Positions 55,850 to 64,000 of a stretch of 64,000 nucleotides of DNA are shown here, in pieces. Numbering within the stretch: the stretch's first letter is position 1; each line of letters starts with the position of its first letter. Below the pieces are notes generated by a model that was given only the letters and a program-made list of their open reading frames with translations, had not been told where the DNA came from and ran no database searches. The position numbers and the translations under genes were made by a program. Origin of the DNA: Nitrincola iocasae (GTDB lineage: Bacteria; Pseudomonadota; Gammaproteobacteria; Pseudomonadales; Balneatricaceae). The stretch covers positions 372,001-436,000 of the forward strand of contig NZ_CP044222.1 of NCBI RefSeq assembly GCF_008727795.1, given 5' to 3'.

Positions 55850-56944
55850 TTAAAGCCCCTGCTCTTTTTCCCACGGGGTTACTTTTAGGTCTGCCGTTAA
55901 ACGGTGAGCACCGACGGCGACAATACGGTCACCCGCCTTTAATTCGCCACTGACTTCCAGTCCTCTGGAGGTTAACCGACCGACCTCAACCGGCACGGCT
56001 TCAACCCGCTCCGGGCTCACATAGCGCCATACCTGAGCCTGGTTGGGATCATCACCTGAATAACTGACCGCATCAGCGGGCAGGTCCCAAAGTGGCTTAA
56101 CGTGTTCTGAGTTCAACCCGCTCAAATCCAGCCGGACATTAGCACTCATGCCATCTAGCAGAGTGATATCGTCAGGCTGAGGGAGTGTCAGTTTAATTTC
56201 ATAGGCCAAGCTCTGCGCGCTGGCTTGAGTGGTATAAGAGGCCAACTGGGCAGGGTAGGGCTTGTCACTGTTGCTAAAGCGTACCTCATACTCCAACGCA
56301 TCACTGAAAGGCCGCCCGTTGTTTCGCGGCATGCGCTGTACTATCTGTTCAGGCAAATGAAACACCACATCTAACTGACCAGGCTGCTGAATTACGGCGA
56401 CAGTTTCCTGCACCTGAACAAACTGGCGATTATCCACTGGTACCTGGGCAATCACGCCATCGTAAGGGGCTCGCAACAAGGTATGGGTGACCTGTTCTTC
56501 GGCCTGCTCGAAAGTGGCACGGGCTGCTCGCCACTCACTTTCGGCTTCATCAAACTGGGTTTGGCTCACGGCACCACGTTCCAGGGTGTAGCGCATGCGT
56601 TCCAGCATCGCCTTGGCTAACTCTAAGCGCGAGCGAGCACTATCCAATGCACTTTGCGCATTGTGATCATCAATGCGCGCAATTACATCGCCCTTGTTTA
56701 CTTGCTGGCCGGGACTGACATTGATTTCGAGTAATTCACCGGCCATGCGGAACGACAGATTGCTTCGAGTAGAGGCCTCCACCCGCGCCGGAAATTGCCG
56801 CAGAGCCGTGGCATTTTCAGTCTCAAGCGTCATTAATTTAACTGGTCGTGCCGGTATTTCAGATTGTGCCTGGGGTTTCTCGCAGCCCATTAGCACAAGC
56901 AGGGCCATAATGACTGGCATTAATCGGAGATGAGTAACGGCCAC
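55850..56944 (-). CDS. RND efflux periplasmic adaptor (membrane fusion lipoprotein)
   Basis: Adaptor of 364 residues with an N-terminal lipobox (MALLVLMGCEKP, Cys at about 21), so it is anchored by lipid. Then PARVEASTRSNLSFRMAGE, given here as PARVEASTRSNLSFR, a helical hairpin (ALDSARSRLELAKAML) and barrel/proximal domains (VTHTLLRAPYDGVIAQV, PVDNRQFVQVQE). Start GTG 56944 follows AAGGAG. Upstream lies a 46-bp palindrome and the divergent TetR gene. Confidence 0.93.
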   Translation of the reverse strand: MAVTHLRLMPVIMALLVLMGCEKPQAQSEIPARPVKLMTLETENATALRQFPARVEASTRSNLSFRMAGELLEINVSPGQQVNKGDVIARIDDHNAQSALDSARSRLELAKAMLERMRYTLERGAVSQTQFDEAESEWRAARATFEQAEEQVTHTLLRAPYDGVIAQVPVDNRQFVQVQETVAVIQQPGQLDVVFHLPEQIVQRMPRNNGRPFSDALEYEVRFSNSDKPYPAQLASYTTQASAQSLAYEIKLTLPQPDDITLLDGMSANVRLDLSGLNSEHVKPLWDLPADAVSYSGDDPNQAQVWRYVSPERVEAVPVEVGRLTSRGLEVSGELKAGDRIVAVGAHRLTADLKVTPWEKEQGL

Positions 56945-56994
56945 GATAGACTCCTTGGCTAAGGTTAATGCTGTTTTTCACGCAAATAAGATAG

Positions 56995-57040
56995 ACTATA
57001 CACTTAACTGACATTCATGAATGTCAGTTAAGTGTATAGT
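56995..57040 (+). promoter_or_regulatory. 46-bp perfect palindrome, TetR-type operator between RND pump and regulator
   Basis: Every base of the 23-base half (starting ACTATACACTTAACTGACAT) is mirrored exactly. The centre CATTCATGAATG resembles the core of AcrR-type sites. It occupies the gap between the divergent adaptor and TetR genes, so both promoters could be controlled from one site. It is much longer than a single TetR dimer footprint, so two or more dimers may bind, or a cruciform may form. Confidence 0.9.
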
Positions 57041-57109
57041 AATATCCATGCGAAGACTTTGCTATCTATAAATGTCAAAATATCAATAATTCTATGAACT
57101 GGAGTTGCT

Positions 57110-57742
57110 ATGTCCCGTCGTAAGGCTGACGCCGAACGTACCCGAGAGATTATTCTCGATGCTGCAGAAAATACTTTTTTAGCCCAGGGCGTGTCCCGGA
57201 CCACTTTGGCGCATATTGCCGAGGCGGCTGGCGTCACCCGGGGAGCGATCTATTGGCACTTTGAAGATAAATCCGCCTTGTTCGATGCGCTGCTTGAGCG
57301 GGTGCGTGTCCCATTAGATGAAATTGTTGATGCTGCGATAGCACAAAATGGCGCAAATCCGGTCATCTGTCTGCGCGATATAGCAAGCCGCTTGCTGGCA
57401 GCCATTTGTTACGACCTGCCGTTGCAGCGTGCCGCTACCATTGTGCTACACCGATGCGAAAAGCTTGAAGATGATCATCCGCGAATCAGTATGATCACGC
57501 GGCTCTCTGAGTATGCTGAAGCGCAGGTGGAAAGGTTGTTTGAGCAGATAAAGTTAGCGGGTAACTTGCGAGCCAATCTCTCTCCCGTCAGTGCCCGCCG
57601 CCAGTTTCATGCCTTTTTGATTGGAACTTGTTTTGACTGGTTGCAGGATACCCGGAAATACTCTTTAGCTGATGAGTGCGACAGCTTCGTAGAGACACTA
57701 ATGTGCGGGTTGTTTGTAGAGGGTGCCTTAGCTGCTAAATGA
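57110..57742 (+). CDS. TetR/AcrR family transcriptional regulator
   Basis: Regulator of 210 residues. The N-terminal HTH is typical of AcrR: RTREIILDAAENTFLAQGVSRTTLAHIAEAAGVTRGAIYWHFEDKSALF, shortened to GVSRTTLAHIAEAAGVTRGA and YWHFEDKSALF. The C-terminal domain belongs to the TetR_C_2/AcrR group (RRQFHAFLIGTCFDWL). It diverges from the RND operon across a 46-bp palindrome. It should repress the pump and itself until an inducer binds. Confidence 0.94.
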   Translation: MSRRKADAERTREIILDAAENTFLAQGVSRTTLAHIAEAAGVTRGAIYWHFEDKSALFDALLERVRVPLDEIVDAAIAQNGANPVICLRDIASRLLAAICYDLPLQRAATIVLHRCEKLEDDHPRISMITRLSEYAEAQVERLFEQIKLAGNLRANLSPVSARRQFHAFLIGTCFDWLQDTRKYSLADECDSFVETLMCGLFVEGALAAK

Positions 57743-57834
57743 TAACTGGGTGTCGGTAATGTTTGCCGGACGCTGGATCGCCTTTGTTTAACTGCAACAA
57801 AAAAACGATACCAGCGATTATCCGGCAACAACAC
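57743..57834 (+). terminator. possible bidirectional hairpin between TetR and NhaC genes
   Basis: Two convergent genes end here. TTGCCGGA (57760s) and TCCGGCAA (57810s) with inner GCTGG/CCAGC arms could form a long interrupted stem, and a run of seven A lies between. It could serve both strands. Confidence 0.35.
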
Positions 57835-59334
57835 TCAGCTTGTAGCGGTAGATGCAATCATGCTGTTGTCAGCGACTGCTTCACCCTGATCTTTCCATAA
57901 TTGACGTTCCTCATCGGTTGCCCGTGGAGAAAACAGTCCAAGTTGGGCGTAGATAATCCCGATCAGAGGGGATAACCAACAGGCGAACGAGAGCGGAATG
58001 TACAGCAGGTTCTCAACTTGACCGCTGGCGATACCCAGGCCCAGTGCGCTGATAACAAAAGCACCACCAGCATTCCAGGGAATGAGTGGTGACAGCAGGG
58101 TACCCCCTTCTTCAATTGCGCGGGACAGGTTCAGTGTTGAATAGCCCATGCCACGATAGATCGGTGCATACATACGGCCAGGCAATGCAATGGACAGGTA
58201 GGGATCGCCCGCAACCAGGTTAGTGGACATGGAGGTACAGACGGCTACAGTCTGTAGGCTACGGAAGCTATGCACTTTGGTCATAATCGACTTAATGATG
58301 GATTCCAGGCAGCCGGTTTTTTCCAGGGCGCCACCAAACCCCAGTGCGATCAGTACCAGTGAGATGGTCCACATCATTGATTGAACACCACCACGATTCA
58401 GGAGACTGTCGATTGCAGCAACACCCGTTTCAATCGAGTAACCGGAATTAGCATAGGTCAGCAGGTCATGTACGCCAACTCCCTGAGCGATCATAGCCGC
58501 CACTGCGCCAGCCAGAACGCCGGCAAAGAGTGATGGAATCGGCGGCATGCGCTTGACAGCCAAAGCGATAACCAGCACCGCCGGCAAGAGTAGCCAGGCT
58601 GAAATCGCGAAGTTCTCATTCAGTGTGGTGGTGATGGTGTTGATTCTTTCGAAGGATGAATCACCGTCTTCGATCAGGGTAAAGCCAGCCACAAAATAGA
58701 TCGCCAGTGCAATCAGCATGGCCGGAATCGTTGTTGGCATCATGTTTTTGATATGTGAAAACACATCGGTGCCGGTCACAGCGGGTGCCAGGTTGGTGGT
58801 ATCGGACAGGGGAGAGATTTTATCGCCAAAGAATGCGCCGGATACTACGGCCCCGGCTGTCCAGTACATGGGAATATCAAAACCTGCACCTATCCCCATT
58901 AACGCCAGACCCACGGTGCCGACAGTACCCCAGGATGTCCCTAATGACACAGATACCACGGAACAGAGTATCATGGCAGCGGCCAGGAATATTGTTGGCG
59001 ACAGAATGGTCAGACCATAATAAATCAGGGTCGGCACCGTACCACTGGCAATCCATACCCCGATGATCATCCCGACACAGATCAATACCGATACGGATGG
59101 CAGAGAAACGTGAATAACGTGAAACACGCCTTCCTCGATGTTTTTCCATTTGTAACCCAGCTTGATTCCCACCAGGCCAGTTATCGCCAAGCCGATGGCT
59201 AGTGGAATATGTGGCGTAAAGTCACCGAAATAGAACAGTTGTATACCCAGTACAACCAAGGTCAGTACGACCGGTGTGAGCGCCAGGCCGAGCCCCGGCT
59301 TTTGGATGTCCTGCAATTCTGATGAATCAGTCAT
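57835..59334 (-). CDS. Na+/H+ antiporter, NhaC family
   Basis: Membrane protein of 499 residues with about 11 hydrophobic segments. The NhaC signature region is GTSWGTVGTVGLALMGIG and GAFFGDKISPLSDTTNLAP (the DKISPLSDTT motif typical of the family). ATG 59334 was chosen because AAAGGATAT precedes it; an in-frame TTG/ATG extension of 22 residues upstream lacks support. It exchanges Na+ or an organic substrate for H+. It lies divergent from an Lrp-type regulator. Confidence 0.92.
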   Translation of the reverse strand: MTDSSELQDIQKPGLGLALTPVVLTLVVLGIQLFYFGDFTPHIPLAIGLAITGLVGIKLGYKWKNIEEGVFHVIHVSLPSVSVLICVGMIIGVWIASGTVPTLIYYGLTILSPTIFLAAAMILCSVVSVSLGTSWGTVGTVGLALMGIGAGFDIPMYWTAGAVVSGAFFGDKISPLSDTTNLAPAVTGTDVFSHIKNMMPTTIPAMLIALAIYFVAGFTLIEDGDSSFERINTITTTLNENFAISAWLLLPAVLVIALAVKRMPPIPSLFAGVLAGAVAAMIAQGVGVHDLLTYANSGYSIETGVAAIDSLLNRGGVQSMMWTISLVLIALGFGGALEKTGCLESIIKSIMTKVHSFRSLQTVAVCTSMSTNLVAGDPYLSIALPGRMYAPIYRGMGYSTLNLSRAIEEGGTLLSPLIPWNAGGAFVISALGLGIASGQVENLLYIPLSFACWLSPLIGIIYAQLGLFSPRATDEERQLWKDQGEAVADNSMIASTATS

Positions 59335-59590
59335 AGCTATATCCTTTTTTGTGCGCATTAATAAAGCGAGAAATCCAACGCTACTTTTAAAGTAGCCCAA
59401 TTCTGGGTTTTCTCATCTTTGACCGGATACCGCGGTGTACACGAGAGCGATGCTGGCACGGATCCGGGGATTATTATTGTTAGCTCTCATAACTACAGTA
59501 TCAGCCTTTATGCCTAGGAAGTGGCTCTAAATAATGCTAAATTGCTTACCAATAGGCCTATATATGAGTATTAAATAGGAAAAAAGACTT

Positions 59591-60067
59591 TTGAAAATTG
59601 ACCGTATAGATCGTGAAATCCTGCGTCAACTTCAGGAATATGGCCGTTTGCCTATTGTCGAACTGGCCAGTCGCATCAATCTGACAAAAACACCTTGTGC
59701 TCAACGAGTCCGTCGGCTGGAAGAGGCCGGTGTTATTCGTGGGTATCGTGCTGATCTGGATCCGGAGCAAATGAATGCTGGTCATGTCCTGGTTGTTCAG
59801 GTCACTATGGATAAAACCAGCGAAGATGCGCTTGAGCGTTTTAACGAGGCGGTACGAAAAATTCCGGAAGTACAGAGCTGTTATATGGTGGCTGGAAATT
59901 TTGATTACCTGCTTAAGGTCAGAACGCACGATATTAACCATTATCGCGCAGTGCTTGCCGCAAAGATTGGGCAACTGCCACATGTGCACCAAACTCACTC
60001 CTTCGTCGCGATGGAAATCGTAAAAGACGAAATCACTGTGCCGGTGCCGAATGAAGGACTCAGGTGA
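59591..60067 (+). CDS. Lrp/AsnC family transcriptional regulator
   Basis: Regulator of 158 residues. The N-terminal HTH is LDREILRQLQEYGRLPIVELASRINLTKTPCAQRVRRLEEAGVI, given as ILRQLQEYGRLPIVELASRI and TPCAQRVRRLEEAGVIRGY. The RAM ligand-binding domain includes EVQSCYMVAGNFDYLLKVR (close to PutR/Lrp proteins that sense amino acids). The start is a TTG at 59591 (AGGAAAAAAGACTT before it). It diverges from NhaC, which it may control in response to an amino acid. Confidence 0.9.
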   Translation: MKIDRIDREILRQLQEYGRLPIVELASRINLTKTPCAQRVRRLEEAGVIRGYRADLDPEQMNAGHVLVVQVTMDKTSEDALERFNEAVRKIPEVQSCYMVAGNFDYLLKVRTHDINHYRAVLAAKIGQLPHVHQTHSFVAMEIVKDEITVPVPNEGLR

Positions 60068-60081
60068 AGTAGGCCCTTCTC

Positions 60082-61314
60082 ATGACAAACGATACGTCCC
60101 CAATCGGCCAAATTTATCAGCAACATTCCCGTCAGGTACTGGCTACGTTGATTCGCTTGCTGGGTGATTTTGAGTTGGCGGAGGAAGCGCTGCAGGAGGC
60201 CTTTGCAGCAGCTGTCAGACAGTGGCCTGAAGACGGCATCCCAGACTATCCCGTTGCCTGGTTGATTCGTGCGGGTCAGCGCAAGGGGATAGACCAAATT
60301 AGGCGCAGACAGACGGTACAGCACTACGCCCATCTGGTCACTGAGGATGAGGAAGCCTCCTGGGCGACAGTTGAGCAGGATATTCAGGATGATCAACTGC
60401 GGTTGTTGTTCACCTGCTGTCATCCCGAGTTGTCTTTGGATGCCCGAGTTGCCCTAACGTTGCGGGAAATGTGTGGATTGACGACAGAGCAAGTGGCCAG
60501 CGCCTTGCTGCAGAAGCCGGTGACACTGGCGCAGCGCATTGTTCGGGCCAAGAAAAAAATCCGTGAGGCGGGTATTCCCTATGAAGTGCCCGAAGCGCGA
60601 GAGCGATTGGCGCGGTTACCTGGTGTGCTGCGAGTAATTTACCTGGTGTTCAATGAAGGTTATTCCTGCAGCGAGGGTGATTCGGTGGTGGATATTAGCC
60701 TGTCCACCGAAGCGATTCGCCTGGCCGAGGTGCTGGCCAGATTGCTGCCAGAAGGTGAGGTGTTTGGGCTTTTGGCGCTGATGCGGCTTCAGGACTCACG
60801 GCGTTATGCGCGTCAGGATCGCTATGGCGAGTTAATAACACTGGAAGATCAGGATCGATCACTCTGGGATCAGGACAGTATCCGGCAAGGTTTGCAGTGG
60901 CTGGAGTTGGCACTTGCCAGCACGCCGGCTGACCCTTATACCTTGCAGGCATCGATTGCGGCTGTACATGCACAGGCTGCGCATGCAGACAAGACCGACT
61001 GGGCGCGTATCGTCCGTCTATACGAAGTATTATATCAGCAGCAGCCTTCTCCGATAATCGCGCTTAACCGCGCAGTCGCTGTTGCCCTGCGAGACTCTCC
61101 GGATGCAGGGTTACGGCTACTGGACGAGCTTGCCAACATCCGCGAAATCCGTAACTACCATCTTTTCCATGCCGCCCGAGCCGATCTTTATCGCCGAGCA
61201 GGCAATATCCAGGATGCTAGAACCGCGTATCAGCGGGCACTGGAACTCGCTACACAAGGTCCAGAACGGCGTTTTTTGGAACGTCGGCTGAAGGCGTTGG
61301 CGTCCACTCGCTAA
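60082..61314 (+). CDS. ECF-family RNA polymerase sigma factor with long C-terminal helical domain (ECF42-like)
   Basis: Sigma factor of 410 residues. Regions 2 (LLGDFELAEEALQEAFAAAV, DYPVAWLIRAGQRKGIDQIRRR, cut here to RAGQRKGIDQIRRR) and 4 (LTLREMCGLTTEQVASALLQ) occupy residues 1-160. The rest is a helical, TPR-like extension with DUF6596 features (RLPGVLRVIYLVFNEGYS). Such sigma factors are usually encoded with DGPF/YCII proteins and no anti-sigma factor, as here. Probably activates the genes downstream under an unknown signal. Confidence 0.92.
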   Translation: MTNDTSPIGQIYQQHSRQVLATLIRLLGDFELAEEALQEAFAAAVRQWPEDGIPDYPVAWLIRAGQRKGIDQIRRRQTVQHYAHLVTEDEEASWATVEQDIQDDQLRLLFTCCHPELSLDARVALTLREMCGLTTEQVASALLQKPVTLAQRIVRAKKKIREAGIPYEVPEARERLARLPGVLRVIYLVFNEGYSCSEGDSVVDISLSTEAIRLAEVLARLLPEGEVFGLLALMRLQDSRRYARQDRYGELITLEDQDRSLWDQDSIRQGLQWLELALASTPADPYTLQASIAAVHAQAAHADKTDWARIVRLYEVLYQQQPSPIIALNRAVAVALRDSPDAGLRLLDELANIREIRNYHLFHAARADLYRRAGNIQDARTAYQRALELATQGPERRFLERRLKALASTR

Positions 61315-61394
61315 AAATTTTTTCTTCCCTGTGTCGATTCCCGTTCGAGTCAAACGACTCATTGATAAAAGCAACTAACCGGGAGAAGTTCAGC

Positions 61395-61505
61395 ATGAAA
61401 TACATGCTGATGCGTCAGGTCGATACCGACACTGAGAAGGCAGTGTTACCTATCGACGAAATCAACAAAACTATGTCTGTAACACAAGAGGAGGAAAGCC
61501 TATGA
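61395..61505 (+). pseudogene. shortened DGPF/YCII-like reading frame
   Basis: A 36-codon frame with AGAAGTTCAGC before ATG 61395. Its first residues, MKYMLMRQVDTDTEKA, match the start of DGPF/YCII proteins, but the rest (VLPIDEINKTM...) lacks the DGPF core. It ends within the ATG of the next DGPF gene (ATGA overlap). It is most likely an internal deletion remnant of a second DGPF gene, possibly still acting as a translated leader. Confidence 0.45.
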
Positions 61506-61861
61506 AATATGCCGCTTTGGTCTATTACCAGGAAAGTATCATCAATGCCATGACCGAGCAGGAATGGCATGATCTGAATCAGGAATGTGTGGCAGGCGTC
61601 GAGCGTCTGGCCGGTCAAGGACATTATGTGGCAGGACAGGCGTTGCAACCCGTGGATACCGCGACTTGCGTACGCGTGCGTGAGGGAGAGGTGCTGATTA
61701 CAGATGGTCCTTTCACGGAAACCAAAGAACAGTTGGCCGGGTTTTATCTGTTGGAGGCCAGAGACCTGAATGAGGCTCTGCAACTGGCCAGCCGGATTCC
61801 ACCCGCACGCTTTGGCAGTATTGAAGTCCGCCCAGTGCGGGAGCTGCCAGCAAAAGATTAA
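61502..61861 (+). CDS. YCII-related DGPF domain protein
   Basis: Small protein of 119 residues with the signature TDGPFTETKEQLAGFYLLEA. The family is associated with ECF42-like sigma factors; the biochemical role is not known. GAGGAGG precedes the ATG. It is the first intact gene after the sigma-factor gene, 16 bases before the DUF1428 gene. Confidence 0.92.
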   Translation: MKYAALVYYQESIINAMTEQEWHDLNQECVAGVERLAGQGHYVAGQALQPVDTATCVRVREGEVLITDGPFTETKEQLAGFYLLEARDLNEALQLASRIPPARFGSIEVRPVRELPAKD

Positions 61862-61876
61862 TCGAGGAGAAAAATT

Positions 61877-62230
61877 ATGAGTTATGTCGATGGATTTGTT
61901 GCCGCAGTACCGACTGCTAACAAGGCGAAATACATCCAACACGCCAGAGATGCCGCGGAGGTCTTCAAGGAGTACGGCGTGCTGAAAATGGTGGAGTGTT
62001 GGGGCGATGATGTCCCTGAAGGCAAAGTGACATCCTTCCCCATGGCCGTAAAGTGCCAGCCAGATGAAACAGTGATCTTCTCCTGGCTGATGTGGCCATC
62101 CCGTGAGGTACGCGATCAAGCTATGCCAAAAATTATGGAGGACCCACGTTTACAACCGGATGTTAATCCCATGCCGTTTGATGGAAAACGGCTGATTTAT
62201 GGTGGATTTGAGGTGGTATTAGAGGAGTAA
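61877..62230 (+). CDS. DUF1428 family protein
   Basis: Cytosolic protein of 117 residues that opens MSYVDGFVAAVPTANKAKYI and carries FKEYGVLKMVECWGDDVPEGK and FDGKRLIYGGFEV. DUF1428 has a ferredoxin-like dimeric alpha-beta-barrel fold and is often found near DGPF proteins. Function unknown. It continues the sigma-factor gene cluster, with AGGAG upstream. Confidence 0.9.
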   Translation: MSYVDGFVAAVPTANKAKYIQHARDAAEVFKEYGVLKMVECWGDDVPEGKVTSFPMAVKCQPDETVIFSWLMWPSREVRDQAMPKIMEDPRLQPDVNPMPFDGKRLIYGGFEVVLEE

Positions 62231-62339
62231 CCACCTAGTGGGCGTGCAGTGGAGTGTCAGGGTAAGGGTATAACATTGACCTCAAGCAGTGGAAACATAA
62301 TAATTGCTGCAGATTCAATGAACTGGACTATAGAGCCGT

Positions 62340-62855
62340 ATGGATACGATTTTTGCACTGATTACTGCGCTTGCCCTGCTGTGGGGCATCTTCAGCTACA
62401 ATCGACTTGTTCGCGATCATAAGCGGGTGCTGGCGGCTTGGAGTGACATCGACGTACAGTTGAAGCGCCGTCATGACCTGCTCCCTAAATTGGTTGAGGC
62501 GGTCAAACAGTATGCTTCCTACGAACAAGCTACGCTGCTTTCAACGCTGGAGCTGCGTGTTCAGGCCATGTCTGCCCGGCAGGTGAGTGAGTGCGGCGAA
62601 AGAGAACTGGCGTTGGCGGCTGGAATCCAGCGTTTGCTGGTGCTTGCCGAGGCTTACCCTGACCTCAAGGCTAATCAGAATTTTCTTGATTTACAACGCA
62701 ATATCAGTGAAGTAGAGAACTACATTCAATATGCGCGGCGTTACTACAATGGTAGCGTGCGTAATCTTAATTCACGTATCGACTCGTTTCCTGATCTGTT
62801 GGTGGCTAAGGCATTCGGGTACCACCATGCGGAATTTTTTGCCTATGAACGGTGA
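62340..62855 (+). CDS. lemA: LemA family membrane protein
   Basis: Protein of 171 residues with one N-terminal transmembrane helix (ITALALLWGIFSYN) and the LemA helical domain (AWSDIDVQLKRRHDLLPKLVEAVK, shown as VQLKRRHDLLPKLVEAVK, and YIQYARRYYNGSVRNLNSRI). LemA proteins pair with DUF2207/TPM-type membrane proteins. The DUF2207 gene begins right at its stop, so both are probably made together. Envelope-related role, exact function unknown. The 109 bases before it show no gene. Confidence 0.93.
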   Translation: MDTIFALITALALLWGIFSYNRLVRDHKRVLAAWSDIDVQLKRRHDLLPKLVEAVKQYASYEQATLLSTLELRVQAMSARQVSECGERELALAAGIQRLLVLAEAYPDLKANQNFLDLQRNISEVENYIQYARRYYNGSVRNLNSRIDSFPDLLVAKAFGYHHAEFFAYER

Positions 62856-62856
62856 T

Positions 62857-64000
62857 ATGAAGCGTTCATGGTTAATCGTATTGCTGTCCCTCCTTGCGGC
62901 TTCTGTCTGGGCAGACGAACGTATTCTCGATTTTAACAGTGATATTACTGTGCGAATGGATGGCCGTATGGAGGTCACGGAAACGATCAAACTCCGTTCT
63001 GATGGCACGTTGATCAAGCAAGGTCTTTATCGCGCAATTCCGGTCCTTTACCGGGATGCTTACGGAAACTTCATTAAGATTCCCCTGGATGTTTTAACGG
63101 TCACTCGTGATGGGGAGTCTGAGCCTTTTCATCTTGAGTCAAAAGATGAGAGTCTTCATATCTACGTGGGCAGCAAGGCACATCTGCTGGTACCCGGTGA
63201 GTATACTTACGCCATCACCTATAGGATCGATCGGCAACTCGGTTTCTTCAGTGATTATGATGAGCTCTATTGGAATGTCACCGGTAACAAATGGGTATTT
63301 CCGATAGATAGTGCTAGCGCGACTGTCCGTTTGCCTGAGGGTATTAGCGCGGATGTTGTTACGGCTGAAGCGTACACCGGTCCTTTGGGGGCTACAGAAC
63401 AAAACTTTCAAAGCAATATTGACAGTCGTGCCGTGTCTTTTGAAACCACTCGGCCACTGGCGAAAGGTGAGGGGCTGAGTATTGTTGTGACCTGGCCGAA
63501 AGGGGTGATTCAGGCGCCTACCTCGCTGCAGAGGCTCAACTGGTATGTAAAGGATAACCACGATACTGTCGCTGCCTTGGTGGGGTTGCTGGTGTTAAGT
63601 GTTTATTATCTGGTGGTGTGGGTCGCTTATGGACGGGATCCAAAACCAGGTGTCGTAATCCCGCTATATGATCCACCGGCTGGTTACTCACCCGGTGCCG
63701 TGCGTTACATTATCCGCCAGGGTGCGGATAACAAAACCTTTAGTACCGCACTGGTCAGTTTGGTTACCAAGGGGTATCTCTTGCTGGTCCAGAAAGAGCA
63801 GGAATACAGCGCCATACGGACTGACAAAGCCATCGGTGAGGATATTGGTCCGGGCGAGAAGGCGCTGCTGGAACAGCTATACAAAAACCTGCCATCAAAA
63901 ACTGTAGAGTTCAATCAGAAAAACCAAGTGCGAATTCAAGCAGCTATGCAAGCCAACCGCATTGAACTACAAAAACATTATGACAAGATCTACTTTCTCA
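62857..64000 (+). CDS. DUF2207 family membrane protein (3' truncated by window edge)
   Basis: The open frame from ATG 62857 (ATG 62845 is in frame too) runs to the window end; 381 residues are visible. The signal peptide ends at LLAASVWA. The DUF2207 domain follows: ITVRMDGRMEVTETIKLRSD, cut to DITVRMDGRMEVTETI, then KQGLYRAIPVLY and YRIDRQLGFFSDYDELYWNVTG. A transmembrane helix (VAALVGLLVLSVYYLVVWVAY) starts near residue 230, and a cytoplasmic part begins GRDPKPGVVIPLYDPP. Coupled to lemA. The end of the protein is outside the window. Confidence 0.93.
   Translation, partial: MKRSWLIVLLSLLAASVWADERILDFNSDITVRMDGRMEVTETIKLRSDGTLIKQGLYRAIPVLYRDAYGNFIKIPLDVLTVTRDGESEPFHLESKDESLHIYVGSKAHLLVPGEYTYAITYRIDRQLGFFSDYDELYWNVTGNKWVFPIDSASATVRLPEGISADVVTAEAYTGPLGATEQNFQSNIDSRAVSFETTRPLAKGEGLSIVVTWPKGVIQAPTSLQRLNWYVKDNHDTVAALVGLLVLSVYYLVVWVAYGRDPKPGVVIPLYDPPAGYSPGAVRYIIRQGADNKTFSTALVSLVTKGYLLLVQKEQEYSAIRTDKAIGEDIGPGEKALLEQLYKNLPSKTVEFNQKNQVRIQAAMQANRIELQKHYDKIYFL

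Overview
The window is chromosomal DNA of a gammaproteobacterium, most like the marine Oceanospirillales/Pseudomonadales grade. Pointers are ileS-lspA-fkpB, a bamD/rluD/pgeF/clpB block, a Zur-type zinc operon, TRAP uptake genes, a sigma-32 promoter and a resident integron. It opens inside ileS (5' end missing) and closes inside a DUF2207 membrane-protein gene (3' end missing). No rRNA or tRNA gene and no CRISPR array was seen.

Layout. 1-5.7 kb: ileS-lspA-fkpB, followed not by ispH but by four small type IV pilin-like genes. 5.7-10.6 kb: a LysR regulator divergent from a quinone reductase/aldo-keto reductase pair, then two ankyrin-repeat proteins in AT-richer DNA. 10.7-21.2 kb: core genes nadE, a zinc-linked operon (His-rich DUF2796 protein, ABC ATPase, permease, DUF3299 protein) under a Zur-like palindrome, bamD, rluD, pgeF, and clpB behind a sigma-32 promoter.

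21.3-36.6 kb is the accessory region. A frameshifted integron integrase (minus strand) faces an attI-like core site. The first cassette encodes a TPR/CFI-box protein and ends in a recognisable attC whose R'' box is the exact complement of the cassette's leading edge. After an IS1182-type insertion comes the most interesting locus: a Cap4/DUF4297-type nuclease followed by a zinc-hook SMC/Rad50-like ATPase, a Lamassu / ABC-three-component-like anti-phage unit whose first ATG abuts a GTTAAAT core site. It is closed off by a nested heap of IS elements (IS1182 fragment, IS66, IS5). Then come HAD, Fic and GNAT genes bounded by a 24-bp direct repeat and containing a 70-bp tandem repeat, and an HD-GYP protein.

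36.7-48.5 kb: a glutaredoxin-MauE fusion and a diguanylate-cyclase remnant, then a large minus-strand sugar-acid operon with a divergent LysR regulator. The operon carries TRAP DctPQM, an IlvD-type pentonate dehydratase, an AraD1-type dehydratase, a ketoglutarate-semialdehyde dehydrogenase and an MhpF/MhpE-type dehydrogenase/aldolase pair. It could support both Weimberg-type and Dahms-type breakdown of a pentonate.

48.6-64 kb: an autotransporter, a MarR-MATE efflux pair, an RND pump with a divergent TetR regulator across a 46-bp perfect palindrome, an NhaC antiporter with a divergent Lrp regulator, an ECF sigma factor with YCII/DGPF and DUF1428 partners, and LemA plus DUF2207.
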